Shown: positions 33,296-42,128 of the stretch, piece by piece
Layout: the number at the start of each line of letters is the position of its first letter
Position numbering within the stretch: the first letter of the stretch is position 1
From: Spirochaetia bacterium
GTDB taxonomy: Bacteria; Spirochaetota; Spirochaetia; Treponematales; Treponemataceae
Direction: 5' to 3'
Length of the DNA: 49,521 nt
NCBI GenBank assembly: GCA_900769325.1
Contig: CAAGGF010000104.1
Span: 1-49,521, forward strand
Notes under the pieces: generated by a model
Seen by the model: the letters and a program-made list of their open reading frames with translations, nothing else
Database searches by the model: none
What the model was told of the DNA's origin: nothing
Made by a program: the position numbers and the translations under genes

Positions 33296-34547
33296 GGCGG
33301 AATGCAGACACTTCAAGAACTTTTTTTACGGTTGATTTTAAGACCTTAAAAATATAACCTGAATATTCAAATTCTTTTCCGACGGACGGAATTTCTCCAA
33401 GATATTCGATTATCCAGCCGCTTACAGTGCTTGCATCAAAATTTTCTGATTTTTCGCTTTCGATTTCAAGAACTTTAAATGCTTTTTCAAGCTGCTCGTT
33501 TCCGTCAAAAATGTAGTGCCCTTCCTGAATTTTTTTGTGGAAAGAAAGTTCTTCATCGTGTTCATCGTAAATTTCGCCAACCAGTTCTTCGAGAATGTCT
33601 TCGATTGTGACGATTCCTAAAGTTCCGCCGTATTCATCGAGTACAATTGCCATCTGAATGCGTTTTTTCTGGAGCGTTTTAAGGAGTTTTGAAATTTTTG
33701 TGTGCTGTGTAGTAAAATATGCATCCTGAACGATTTGTGAAAATTCGCCTTTTTTTGAAATGTAAAAATTGTAAAAATCTTTTTCGTGAATTATTCCGAC
33801 TATTGAATCTATGGACTGTTTGTAAACTGGAAGCCTTGAAAAGCCTGACTGTTCGAATGTATTTTTTACTTCTGATATGTCTGATGAAATTTCTACTGCT
33901 GAAATATTTACGCGCGGGGTTAAAATATCTTCAACTTCAAGGTCGTCAAATTCGATTACAGATCTTATGAGTTCGGTTTCGTCTTTTTTTAATGTTCCGT
34001 CTTCTTCCGCTTCTTCAACGAATGTCATGATTTCATCTTCGGTGATAATATCTTCTGATTTTGTTTTGAAAATTTTTGAAATTATAAAATTCCAGCCTGA
34101 AAAAAGAAAGCTTAATGGTTTTAAAATCCAGTAGAAAAAAAGAATTATAGGGTAGAACATCATTGCGATTTTTTCAGGGTAAGTTTTTGCAAGGTTCTTT
34201 GGAATTATTTCCCCGAAAATCAAAACGACTACAGTGATTACGATTGTTGCAGCGACAGTTGAATCAATTTTTGCATTTATGAGAATTTTTGCAAAGAAAA
34301 GTGTTGAAATCGCCGAGGCTGAAAGGTTTACGATGTTGTTACCGATTAATACAGTGTTTATCAGTTTGTCTAATTTGTTTTCTATAAAGTGAAGGACTTT
34401 TCCGGCTCGTTTGTTGCCGTTTGTATTTAATGTTTTTAATTTAATTTTTGATGCACATGTAAAAGCAGTTTCTGTTGCTGAAAAAAATCCTGAAAAAATT
34501 ACAAGGATTATTAAAGGAATGAGTAAGGACCAGGACCCCGCGGGCAT
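33279..34547 (-). CDS. CNNM/CorC-family membrane protein with CBS domains
   Basis: A 422-aa protein. An N-terminal CNNM domain with about four hydrophobic segments (residues 5-27, 60-85, 90-112 and 130-155) includes SGFFSATETAF, ending in FGEIIPKNLA. A CBS pair follows at about residues 205-325 (VEDILTPRVNISAVE, FSRLPVYKQS, MAIVLDEYGGTLGIVTIEDILEELVGEI), then a CorC/HlyC domain from about residue 340. These proteins are linked to magnesium or cobalt efflux; the haemolysin name is historical. GAGG lies six bases before the ATG. The end overlaps murC convergently. Confidence 0.9.
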   Translation of the reverse strand: MPAGSWSLLIPLIILVIFSGFFSATETAFTCASKIKLKTLNTNGNKRAGKVLHFIENKLDKLINTVLIGNNIVNLSASAISTLFFAKILINAKIDSTVAATIVITVVVLIFGEIIPKNLAKTYPEKIAMMFYPIILFFYWILKPLSFLFSGWNFIISKIFKTKSEDIITEDEIMTFVEEAEEDGTLKKDETELIRSVIEFDDLEVEDILTPRVNISAVEISSDISEVKNTFEQSGFSRLPVYKQSIDSIVGIIHEKDFYNFYISKKGEFSQIVQDAYFTTQHTKISKLLKTLQKKRIQMAIVLDEYGGTLGIVTIEDILEELVGEIYDEHDEELSFHKKIQEGHYIFDGNEQLEKAFKVLEIESEKSENFDASTVSGWIIEYLGEIPSVGKEFEYSGYIFKVLKSTVKKVLEVSAFRLKTSQ

Positions 34548-34618
34548 AAATCACCTCGAAAAAAGAATAAGGGAACATAAAGTTCTCTTTTAAAACGCAT
34601 ATTGATTTTATGCTTTTA

Positions 34619-34647
34619 AATATAACATATAATATTCTTCTTGTCAT
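34619..34647 (-). promoter_or_regulatory. Promoter of the CNNM/CorC gene
   Basis: On the minus strand ATGACA (34642-34647) and TATATT (34619-34624) are 17 bases apart, with TG one base before the -10 (extended -10). The expected leader is about 65 bases. The rest of the 208-base gap to yicC is AT-rich; a TATAAT at 34696 could serve yicC but has no good -35. Confidence 0.6.
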
Positions 34648-34755
34648 TATTTTCTATAATTTGTAAAATACAAAATATGTTCTTTTAAAAAGTTTTATAA
34701 TTTTTTTTAATTAAAATTTTTTAAGGCTTTTAAAATAAAAATCAGGAAGTTCTTT

Positions 34756-35622
34756 ATGACATCGATGACAGGTTATTCTTATTCAGAAAAAAATTATGAA
34801 AGTTCCGTTGTTTCCGTAGAAATAAAATCAGTTAATTCTCGCTTTTTAGATCTTTCAATAAATCTTCCGCCGTATTTAAATTCCTTGGAAAGTTTTTTCC
34901 GTTCCTGTGTATGTGAAAAAGTTGTCCGCGGAAAAGTCGATGTAAATATCCGCATAAAAGAACTTTCTTCAGATGTTCAAATCGATGCAGATACGGCTTT
35001 AGCTTCGGCTTATCTTTCTGCCATAAAAAAAATTGCTTCTGCTACAGGTTTTTCACAGGAAATTCCGTTAAGCCTTATAATAAGTCAAGCCGGTGTTCTT
35101 ACAGTGAATAAAAATTACGATGTTGAAAAATATAAGTCATTGATTTTTCCGGTTTTTACAGAATCTCTTGAAAATTTTATTTCAGACAGAAAAAGGGAAG
35201 GCGAAAATTTAAAAAACGATCTTCTTTTAAAACTTTCAAAACTTGAAGAATGTGCAGAATTTTTTAAATCTTTTCAGCCAAAAATGGAAAATCTTTTTAA
35301 AGAAATTATCGTTCAAAAATTTAAGGAACTTCTTTTGGAAAAATACGATGAAAATCGCGTCATGCAGGAAGTTGCCGCTCTTTTAGTAAAATATACAATC
35401 AATGAAGAAATCGTTCGTCTTTCAAGTCATCTTTCTGCTATGAAAAACGAAATTTTAATGAATCCACAGCCGGGAAAAAAACTTGATTTTTTGTGTCAGG
35501 AAATAAACCGTGAAATAAATACAATCGGAAGTAAAAATCAGTTCCCGGAAGTAAGCGAAGTTGTCATAACGGCAAAAGATTCCATCGAAAATATCCGTGA
35601 ACAGGCAAAAAATGTCGAATAA
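34756..35622 (+). CDS. yicC: YicC-family endoribonuclease-like protein
   Basis: A 288-aa protein of the YicC family. It begins MTSMTGYSYSEKN, the usual start of the family, followed by IKSVNSRFLDLSINLPP, and ends with the DUF1732 region (MNPQPGKKLDFLCQEINREINTIGSK). E. coli YicC is an RNase that affects small RNA turnover, so a role in RNA decay is likely. AGGAAG lies six bases before the ATG. The cytidylate kinase gene follows after 26 bases. Confidence 0.9.
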   Translation: MTSMTGYSYSEKNYESSVVSVEIKSVNSRFLDLSINLPPYLNSLESFFRSCVCEKVVRGKVDVNIRIKELSSDVQIDADTALASAYLSAIKKIASATGFSQEIPLSLIISQAGVLTVNKNYDVEKYKSLIFPVFTESLENFISDRKREGENLKNDLLLKLSKLEECAEFFKSFQPKMENLFKEIIVQKFKELLLEKYDENRVMQEVAALLVKYTINEEIVRLSSHLSAMKNEILMNPQPGKKLDFLCQEINREINTIGSKNQFPEVSEVVITAKDSIENIREQAKNVE

Positions 35623-35648
35623 AATTTTTATTATGCATGGAGGAAAAA

Positions 35649-36206
35649 ATGTTTAAAATATGTTCTGAAAATGGTCTTAGAATTGCAATAAGCGGAAAAT
35701 CAGGTTGCGGAAATACGACTGTAAGTACTTTACTTTCTAAAACGCTTGGTGTTGAATTGATTAATTATACTTTCCGTCAGCTTGCACAGGAAAAAGGTAT
35801 GACTCTTTCTCAGGTAATTGAAAATGCGAAAACTGATGACAGTTACGATAAATATGTCGATTCGCATCAGGTTTTTCTTGCAGAAAAATCATCTTGTGTT
35901 CTTGGAAGCCGGCTTGCAATCTGGATGCTTAAAAATGCCGATTTAAAAATTTATTTAAAACTTGATGATGACACTCGTGCAGAACGAATTTTTAACCGTG
36001 AAGGCGGCGATTTACAAAAAATAAAAGAATTTACAAAAATGCGTGACAGTGAAGATTCCAGAAGATATATGAAACTTTATGGAATTGACAACAGCGATTT
36101 GAGTTTTGCAGATTTAGTAATCGATACAAAAATAAACAGCCCTGAGCAGATTGTAAAAATAATTTTAGACGAACTAAAAAAGCGGAAATTAATCTGTGAG
36201 GAATAA
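35649..36206 (+). CDS. cmk: Short-form cytidylate kinase
   Basis: A 185-aa P-loop kinase. The sequence ISGKSGCGNTTVS is a modified Walker A with Asn-Thr-Thr in place of Lys-Ser/Thr, as in the short archaeal-type CMP kinases. LINYTFRQLAQEKG, the REGGDLQKIKEFTKMRDSEDSRRY lid region and YLKLDDDTRAERI follow. It probably phosphorylates CMP or dCMP. The start at 35649 is chosen because GGAGG at 35639-35643 lies five bases before it; an ATG at 35637 overlaps that site. The usual Walker Lys is absent, so the substrate is less certain. Confidence 0.75.
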   Translation: MFKICSENGLRIAISGKSGCGNTTVSTLLSKTLGVELINYTFRQLAQEKGMTLSQVIENAKTDDSYDKYVDSHQVFLAEKSSCVLGSRLAIWMLKNADLKIYLKLDDDTRAERIFNREGGDLQKIKEFTKMRDSEDSRRYMKLYGIDNSDLSFADLVIDTKINSPEQIVKIILDELKKRKLICEE

Positions 36207-36230
36207 AAAAAATGCTTTAAGCCGGGGGCG

Positions 36231-36270
36231 GTTTAAAGCATTTTTTTTTTGAATTTAGGCCTTCTTTTTA
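36231..36270. terminator. Strong bidirectional terminator
   Basis: A 13-bp stem (36231-36243 with 36250-36262, one G-T pair) with a 6-base loop, flanked by A-runs on the left and ten T on the right. It ends the cytidylate kinase transcript rightward and the P83/100 transcript leftward. Confidence 0.9.
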
Positions 36271-37890
36271 TTTTGCATCGTAAGTGGAATTTTGTGAAAT
36301 TTCTTTTAGACTCTGTTTTTCAAGAAGTTTCACATTGCCGTTTACGCCTGTTACGATGACTTTGTCTTCTGTGATTGTAACCGGTGTGCTGCTTTTTAAC
36401 GGAACATTTGATTTTAAAAGAAGGTTTAAGTTTTCATCGTATTTTCCGAGAACCCAGTTTTTGCCATCTTGAATTATGCAGTAGAAATTTGAGTCATCTT
36501 GGATTAAAACTGAATTTTCGTGAACAATTTCATTGCTTTCCTGTTCGATTTCCATTGTATCCGGCGAAAGAAGAACAAGTTTGACGGCACCATTGCCACT
36601 GTTTTCGCCGCAGACTGCAATATAGTTTTCTCCAGCCTGGAACATCGTTCTGTTTCTGATGTATGTTACAGGTGATTGCTTCATAATTTCGCCAGTTTTT
36701 GAATTGATTTTTATCATTCCTGAAAGAAGCTCTTTTTCATCTGTAAGTTCCATTCCGTAAACTGCGTTTGAAAGTGCATCTTGAAGTTCTTTGTTGATTA
36801 CTTCCTGCATGTCTTTTGCAATTTCACGGCGTTCTTCCTGTGCTTCAAGATTCTTTTTGTCGGCAATCTGCTGCTGTTCCTGGGCATCTTTTTTTGCTTC
36901 TTCTGCTTTTTTCTCCTGAGCTTGTTGTTTTTCCTTTTGCTGTTCTAATTCTTCCTGTTTTTTCTGTGCTTCTTGAGTTTTTTCTTCTGCATCTTTTATA
37001 TTTTGTGGAGTAGGGTTTTCTTCTGCTTTTTTCTGAGCATTTTCAGCATCTTTTTTAGCGTTTTCGGCTTCTTTTTTTATTTCTTCTGTTTTTTGTTTTT
37101 CTTCCTGTGCTTTTTTAGATTCTGAAGCGGCTTCTTTTTGAGCATTCTGGGCTTTTTCCTGTGCTTTTTCTGCCTCACGCTCTTTTAAATCTACCATGTC
37201 TTTTCTTGTATCAACATTTTTGTCTTCATCGTCCTGCATTCGTTTTACGACTTCTTTATCGCTGATTATGGAAGTATCTACAGTGCCGATTCCTTCGTCT
37301 TTTACATCAAAAAGTGGAATTACGATTTGCGAAGAGCCTTGCCAGTCTTTCCAGTTTATAGAAAGACCACAGTCTTTTTCAGTTAAATTTTGAACGACTA
37401 TGTTTTTGTATTTTTGAGAGAAAACATCAATCTTGTTTCTATATACTGCATTGTACACTGTTACGAAAGTTGCAATTGTAAGGCTGTCTTTTTCTGAATA
37501 ACCGTAAGCTTCTGAAAGGTAAGATGCGATGATTATGCGGAGGTTTTTTATGTGGTCAACTGTTGCATTTTTTCCGATTACGAAGATGTCTGCATCGAGT
37601 TTTGATTTTTCATTTGGGTCTACGGCATGAATTACATAATAGCGGTTTAAATCACCTGCGGTTGTATAAGAAGTTTTGTTTTCTTTTATTTGAGGTGCTA
37701 AAGAAGAACCGAGCGATTTTATTTGTTCAAGTGTATCGATTTTTGAATGAGGTCCTGTGTAATTTTGAAAGACAATTTTGTCTTCCGGACCTGTGCTTTT
37801 TAATTCTTCTTCGTCTACACTTAGTGCAGAAAGATTTACAGATAAAGTTAATAAAATAAAACTGAATAGAAAAGATTTGAAATGATTCAA
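36268..37890 (-). CDS. P83/100-family spirochaetal antigen
   Basis: A 540-aa exported protein of the P83/100 family known from Borrelia and Treponema. A signal peptide covers about residues 1-22 (NHFKSFLFSFILLTLSVNLSA). An N-terminal domain (residues 23-205) is followed by a long Lys/Glu/Ala/Gln coiled coil (about 215-365: EKAQEKAQNAQKEAA and similar), then a C-terminal domain with propeller-type strands. The start is a TTG at 37890, supported by CGGAG seven bases before it on the minus strand; no ATG lies in the signal region. The role in the cell is unknown. It is downstream of the PQQ-like protein and rlmD, with a 92-base gap. Confidence 0.85.
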   Translation of the reverse strand: MNHFKSFLFSFILLTLSVNLSALSVDEEELKSTGPEDKIVFQNYTGPHSKIDTLEQIKSLGSSLAPQIKENKTSYTTAGDLNRYYVIHAVDPNEKSKLDADIFVIGKNATVDHIKNLRIIIASYLSEAYGYSEKDSLTIATFVTVYNAVYRNKIDVFSQKYKNIVVQNLTEKDCGLSINWKDWQGSSQIVIPLFDVKDEGIGTVDTSIISDKEVVKRMQDDEDKNVDTRKDMVDLKEREAEKAQEKAQNAQKEAASESKKAQEEKQKTEEIKKEAENAKKDAENAQKKAEENPTPQNIKDAEEKTQEAQKKQEELEQQKEKQQAQEKKAEEAKKDAQEQQQIADKKNLEAQEERREIAKDMQEVINKELQDALSNAVYGMELTDEKELLSGMIKINSKTGEIMKQSPVTYIRNRTMFQAGENYIAVCGENSGNGAVKLVLLSPDTMEIEQESNEIVHENSVLIQDDSNFYCIIQDGKNWVLGKYDENLNLLLKSNVPLKSSTPVTITEDKVIVTGVNGNVKLLEKQSLKEISQNSTYDAK

Positions 37891-37982
37891 AATAACACTC
37901 CGTAAAAAAAGGCTTTATGAAATCTAAAAATCTGATTTCTTTAAAAGTATACAATTAAATTAAAAAAAATGCTATTTAAATT

Positions 37983-39812
37983 TTAAATTCCTGACTCGGC
38001 AATTTTAACAAGTGTTTTACGCGCTTTTTCCCGGACTTTTGAATCGTATTTTGGATATAAAAGCGTAGAAATCATCTCTTTTCCGTGAGAATAAAGGGCT
38101 GGCCGTCCCATAAAAACGCAGATTTCGTAGACTGCATCGCAGATTTCGCACAAAAGCGTTGAATTTATTGACGAAGTTTCTTGAAGAACTTTTTCAAGCG
38201 AATTCAAAATTTTTCCATCAGGATCGTAACCGAACAATTTGACTGCCCGCACAAGATGAATAAGATGCGATGGATTTGTTTGAGATGAAAGAAGGCGGGA
38301 AATTTCTTTGCTGAAAAGGTCAGTTCCAAGAAGCGGAAGCTGGTTTAATAGAATTTCAGTTCCTTTTGTGTCTATTTCAAACACTGACGGTTCGCTCCTT
38401 GTTCTTGAAGAAGTTTTTTGCATTGAAAAGTCAGAATACGCTTTGTATGCAGAAAGAATTATCGCCGTCCATTTTTCTTCAAGAACTCCGTAATTTCCCT
38501 GTTTTAAAAGTTCAGTCCGTCCTTCATCTGCGTACCTTCTGTCGATTTTTGAGTTTTCAGTTGTAAAAATAGAAGTATCTATGGTGTAAAAAGTTGAATA
38601 ATCGCTTGAAGACCTTGTTTTAAAAGTTTTGCTTTTTGATTTTGAAGATGTTTGAATCGTTTTCCAACCTAAAAAAAGCCATGAAGTTTCGCTTAATAAA
38701 AGAGTGTTTGTGGATGAACATAAAATGTAATTCCAGGATTTCTTATTTTGCGGAAGCGATACCGAATAAAGTTTTTTCCCGAATTCGTTGAAGATTACTG
38801 CATTTTTTAAATCGCTTACAAAAAAACTTCCGTCGCTTTCTATTTTCCCGGAAAAAGTTTTATTTTTAATTTCGATTTCATCTGAGTCGAAAATCGAAGT
38901 AATTTTTCCAGTTTTGTTTTCAAATGCAATAAAACGCGTCTGATTTTTTAAAAGAGGAACGGCAAGAACTGTTTTTGTTTTTGAAAGTGCAATAAAGTCT
39001 GCACATTTATGGTTTTCTGTGTTTTGAAAAACTGAATTTTTTGCCGAAGTGCCCCATTTTGTAAGCGTGCTGTCATCTTCTACGCTGCAAAGACCAAAAC
39101 CGCCTCCTTCAAAAGCTAAAATTACTCCGTCTTTGCAGGAAAAAGCGGTTGAAACTTTCCCGGAAAATGTGAATGTTGCAATTATTTGTCCGAAAGGGGA
39201 AACTCTAAGAGCTTTAGAATGGGCGTTTTCAGTTTCTTTTAAAAATACTAAAAGCGTTCCGTCGTTCAGTTCTTTTGGAGAAATTTCACTTTGTTCCGGC
39301 GTTGTAACATTCCATTTTAAAATTCCGTTCAGGGCAATGCATGATAAATTTCTGGTTCCGCGTGCAAAAATTCTTCCGTCGCGCCCAGAGAACGGTTTTT
39401 CGCATATATTGAAAGGAAGCGTTTTTTTCCAGAGAAGTTTTCCGCTTGGATTTACAAATGAAAGAATTTTTTTGTCGCTTACATAAATTATAAAATCGTC
39501 TTCTAAAACTGTAAGAAATTCTTCTGGGTTTCCGTGAACCGGTTTTTCCCATAAAATTTTTCCTGAATTTGAAATTGCAGTAAGATTTTTTGCATCGGTT
39601 AAAATGCAGAAGCCGTAACTTGTTTCTTCCGGGCGGGCAAATGCTTTTCCGTTTAAGACTGTGCTGAATTTAGCATTTTCTTTTTTGAGCGTAATTTTCT
39701 GTTTTTCAGTTTGCTCGATTTGGTTTACATTTTTTATTATGTTTTCCGCACCGCAAAGAAAATTCAGGCTGAGAGAAATAAAAAAAAATATTTTTTTTGC
39801 TGAATTTTTCAT
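37983..39812 (-). CDS. Exported PQQ-like beta-propeller protein
   Basis: A 609-aa protein of unknown function. A signal sequence (MKNSAKKIFFFISLSLNF) is followed by repeats ending in LLWKK, ILKWN or ILWEK and NSGK/NPSGK turns (residues 70-360), as in PQQ-type propeller proteins such as BamB. The C-terminal 200 residues are Ser/Thr-rich then helical (EILLNQLPLLGTDLF, LVRAVKLFGYDPDG), reminiscent of HEAT-type repeats. The start at 39812 forms an ATGA overlap with the rlmD stop; an upstream GTG or ATG is not needed. A periplasmic scaffold role is likely; the cargo is unknown. Confidence 0.75.
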   Translation of the reverse strand: MKNSAKKIFFFISLSLNFLCGAENIIKNVNQIEQTEKQKITLKKENAKFSTVLNGKAFARPEETSYGFCILTDAKNLTAISNSGKILWEKPVHGNPEEFLTVLEDDFIIYVSDKKILSFVNPSGKLLWKKTLPFNICEKPFSGRDGRIFARGTRNLSCIALNGILKWNVTTPEQSEISPKELNDGTLLVFLKETENAHSKALRVSPFGQIIATFTFSGKVSTAFSCKDGVILAFEGGGFGLCSVEDDSTLTKWGTSAKNSVFQNTENHKCADFIALSKTKTVLAVPLLKNQTRFIAFENKTGKITSIFDSDEIEIKNKTFSGKIESDGSFFVSDLKNAVIFNEFGKKLYSVSLPQNKKSWNYILCSSTNTLLLSETSWLFLGWKTIQTSSKSKSKTFKTRSSSDYSTFYTIDTSIFTTENSKIDRRYADEGRTELLKQGNYGVLEEKWTAIILSAYKAYSDFSMQKTSSRTRSEPSVFEIDTKGTEILLNQLPLLGTDLFSKEISRLLSSQTNPSHLIHLVRAVKLFGYDPDGKILNSLEKVLQETSSINSTLLCEICDAVYEICVFMGRPALYSHGKEMISTLLYPKYDSKVREKARKTLVKIAESGI

Positions 39813-41017
39813 TTTATAAACCATGCAAGACTTTCAATGTGGCTTGTCTGTGGATAAAAATCAAGAAGAAAAAGTTTTTCAAGCGTTCTTCCAGACTCTA
39901 TAAATTCTTTTGCATCGCGAGCGTGAGTTGCAGGATCGCATGAAACTGACCGGATTACAGGAATTTCTGATTTTTTTAAAAATTCCATGACGCCTTTTTC
40001 GATTCCGCTTCTTGGAGGATCAATTACGACGGCATCAAAATTTGAGTTTTTTTGATCTTGTGCCCATTTTTCTCCGCTTAAACCGAATGAAATGTGATTT
40101 TTTCCTGAAAGATTTTTTTCGGCAAATAAAATTGCATCTCGGTTGTGTTCAACGAGCGTCAGTTTTTCGAATTTGTCTTTTAAAAAAACTGAAAAAGTTC
40201 CGCAGCCTGCATACATGTCAAGTACATTTTCGCCTGAAAGAGATTCTGTTACTTTTTCAATTGATTTTGAAAGAACCTGCAAATTAGACTGAAAAAAGCC
40301 CCGTACATCGAAAGAAATCTTTTTTCCATTTATGGTAACTTCTGCAGTATTTTCAGGTGAAAAAACGGGACCTGTGTACCTTTTTTTTATTTGCTTTATT
40401 CTTTTGTTTTTTGGATAAAAATCCTGTTCGGCTTTTTTAATTTTTGGTTCTGCAATGTAGATTTTTTTGTGCGTTAATGGATTTTCACTAAGGCTTTCAC
40501 CTGCAAAAATGTGGCATCTTCCTCTTGGCCTTTCTTGTTGTGGTGTATTTTTTAAATAATCGTTTATTTCATTTACTGCGATAGGACAGAAGGAAAAATC
40601 TACTTTTGTATTTGATTTTTTTTCTGAAAGAGAGCCGTCTGTAAGCTGAAATCTGTTTCTGTATGAAAAAGCATCTCCCGAGATTACTGAAATTTCCGGC
40701 GGAATTACTGAATTTTTTATGAAAAGGTCTTTTAAAATTTCTTTTTTAAGTTCTTTTTGAAATTCGTAGTCTATGTGCATTAAATTGCAGCCACCGCATT
40801 TTTCATAAAGCGGGCAGACTGGTTTTACTCTGTGAGGCGAGGGATTTATGATTTCTACTATTTTTGCACGACAATAATCTCTTTTTTCTTCTGTAATTTG
40901 AATTTTTAATTTTTCACCGGGAACTGCAAATGGAACGAAAACTGTTTTTCCGTCGATTTTTGCAATACAATCTCCCCCAAAAGTCATTTTTTCTGTTATA
41001 ATATCGTGTGTGAGCAT
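39809..41017 (-). CDS. rlmD: RlmD-type 23S rRNA uracil-C5 methyltransferase
   Basis: A 402-aa protein of the TrmA/RumA family that methylates C5 of a uracil in 23S rRNA (U1939 in E. coli). It has an N-terminal TRAM-like domain, the cluster-binding CPLYEKCGGC (CX5CX2C), the SAM motif VLDMYAGCGTFSV, the DPPRSG motif, and the catalytic Cys in SVSCDPATHARD. TrmFO- or RlmCD-type specificities cannot be separated. No Shine-Dalgarno sequence is seen; TAAAAT ends six bases before the ATG with a weak -35 (TGCACA, spacer 17), so the mRNA may be leaderless. It overlaps the PQQ-like gene by four bases. Confidence 0.9.
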   Translation of the reverse strand: MLTHDIITEKMTFGGDCIAKIDGKTVFVPFAVPGEKLKIQITEEKRDYCRAKIVEIINPSPHRVKPVCPLYEKCGGCNLMHIDYEFQKELKKEILKDLFIKNSVIPPEISVISGDAFSYRNRFQLTDGSLSEKKSNTKVDFSFCPIAVNEINDYLKNTPQQERPRGRCHIFAGESLSENPLTHKKIYIAEPKIKKAEQDFYPKNKRIKQIKKRYTGPVFSPENTAEVTINGKKISFDVRGFFQSNLQVLSKSIEKVTESLSGENVLDMYAGCGTFSVFLKDKFEKLTLVEHNRDAILFAEKNLSGKNHISFGLSGEKWAQDQKNSNFDAVVIDPPRSGIEKGVMEFLKKSEIPVIRSVSCDPATHARDAKEFIESGRTLEKLFLLDFYPQTSHIESLAWFIK

Positions 41018-41129
41018 TTTTTAATTTTATCGAATTTTATATCTTTTGTGCATAGGTTATTTTAAGGAAAATAAAAAAGTTTTTTTTATTTTCCTTGATA
41101 GCATAAATTTAATTTTAGAGAGGTTTTGT

Positions 41130-42071
41130 ATGCAGATTGAAAGTTTTTTTCAGACAATGAGCGACGGTTTTGAACTTTTTGTAAACCGCTGGATTCCAGA
41201 TGAAGGCTTTGAAGTAAAAGGTGTCGTATGTTTCTGTCACGGAATGCAGGAACACATAATGCGTTATGACAGAATTGCAACTTATTTCACGGAGCAGGGT
41301 TATATTTTTAACGCTTATGACCAAAGGGGCCACGGAAAAACTGCCCAAAATTCAATTGAGAAAAATAAAGGCGATTTTATGATTCTTGCAGAAAAAAATG
41401 GTTTTGAGCGTGTAACAGATGATTTGCATGAAATTCTTTCTGCCTTGAAAAACAAATATTCTGATAAAAAAATAATTCTTGCTTCTCATTCTTTCGGTTC
41501 TCTTGTAACGCAGAATTATATCGAAACTTACGGAAAAACCTTGATTGATTCTTGTGTTTTAATCGGAACAAGCGGACCGAACCCAAATGCACCTTTGGGG
41601 TTGTTTTTAAACAGAATTTTTAGTCCGTTCGTGAATAAAAATAAGGGCTCAAAATTTTTTGATAAACTCGTTTTCGGTTCGTATTTAAATCATATTCCTA
41701 AAAAAGAGCGTCTTTCTTCTTCTGACTGGCTTTCGGTAAACAGGGATAACATAAATCTTTTTAAAATGGATTTCTGGTGCGGTAAACTTCCGACATTTTC
41801 TTTTTTCAAAGATCTTTTAAGCCTCGTTTCTAAAATCAGCAAAAAAAAGAACATCAAAAAAATTCCAAAAGACCTTCCGCTTTTGTTTATGTACGGAACA
41901 GAAGATCCTGTCGGAAATTACGGAAAATCGATTCAGAAGCTTATTTGTGAGTGCAAAAAAAATGGTGTTCAGACTGTCGATTTTAAAGCGTATGTCGGTT
42001 TAAGGCATGAAATTTTAAACGAATCTGAATGGAAATCTGTCTGCGATGATTTAATTTCCTGGATTTCGTAA
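41130..42071 (+). CDS. Alpha/beta hydrolase, monoacylglycerol-lipase type
   Basis: A 313-aa protein of the serine-hydrolase fold with no signal peptide. The oxyanion-type CHGMQEHIMRYD and AYDQRGHGKT resemble monoacylglycerol lipases. The nucleophile elbow is ASHSFGS, where the first residue of the usual G-x-S-x-G is Ser; the acid is in MYGTEDPVG and the His in GLRHEIL. It probably cleaves an acyl ester of a lipid. The start at 41130 has AGAGAGG six bases before it. An in-frame start further up would add a 28-residue tail of no recognised type. The gene is divergent from rlmD (112-base gap). Confidence 0.85.
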   Translation: MQIESFFQTMSDGFELFVNRWIPDEGFEVKGVVCFCHGMQEHIMRYDRIATYFTEQGYIFNAYDQRGHGKTAQNSIEKNKGDFMILAEKNGFERVTDDLHEILSALKNKYSDKKIILASHSFGSLVTQNYIETYGKTLIDSCVLIGTSGPNPNAPLGLFLNRIFSPFVNKNKGSKFFDKLVFGSYLNHIPKKERLSSSDWLSVNRDNINLFKMDFWCGKLPTFSFFKDLLSLVSKISKKKNIKKIPKDLPLLFMYGTEDPVGNYGKSIQKLICECKKNGVQTVDFKAYVGLRHEILNESEWKSVCDDLISWIS

Positions 42072-42128
42072 AAACCTTTTTTCTGTTCCCTTGATAAATT
42101 CTTTATACTATAATAAAATTGTTTCATT

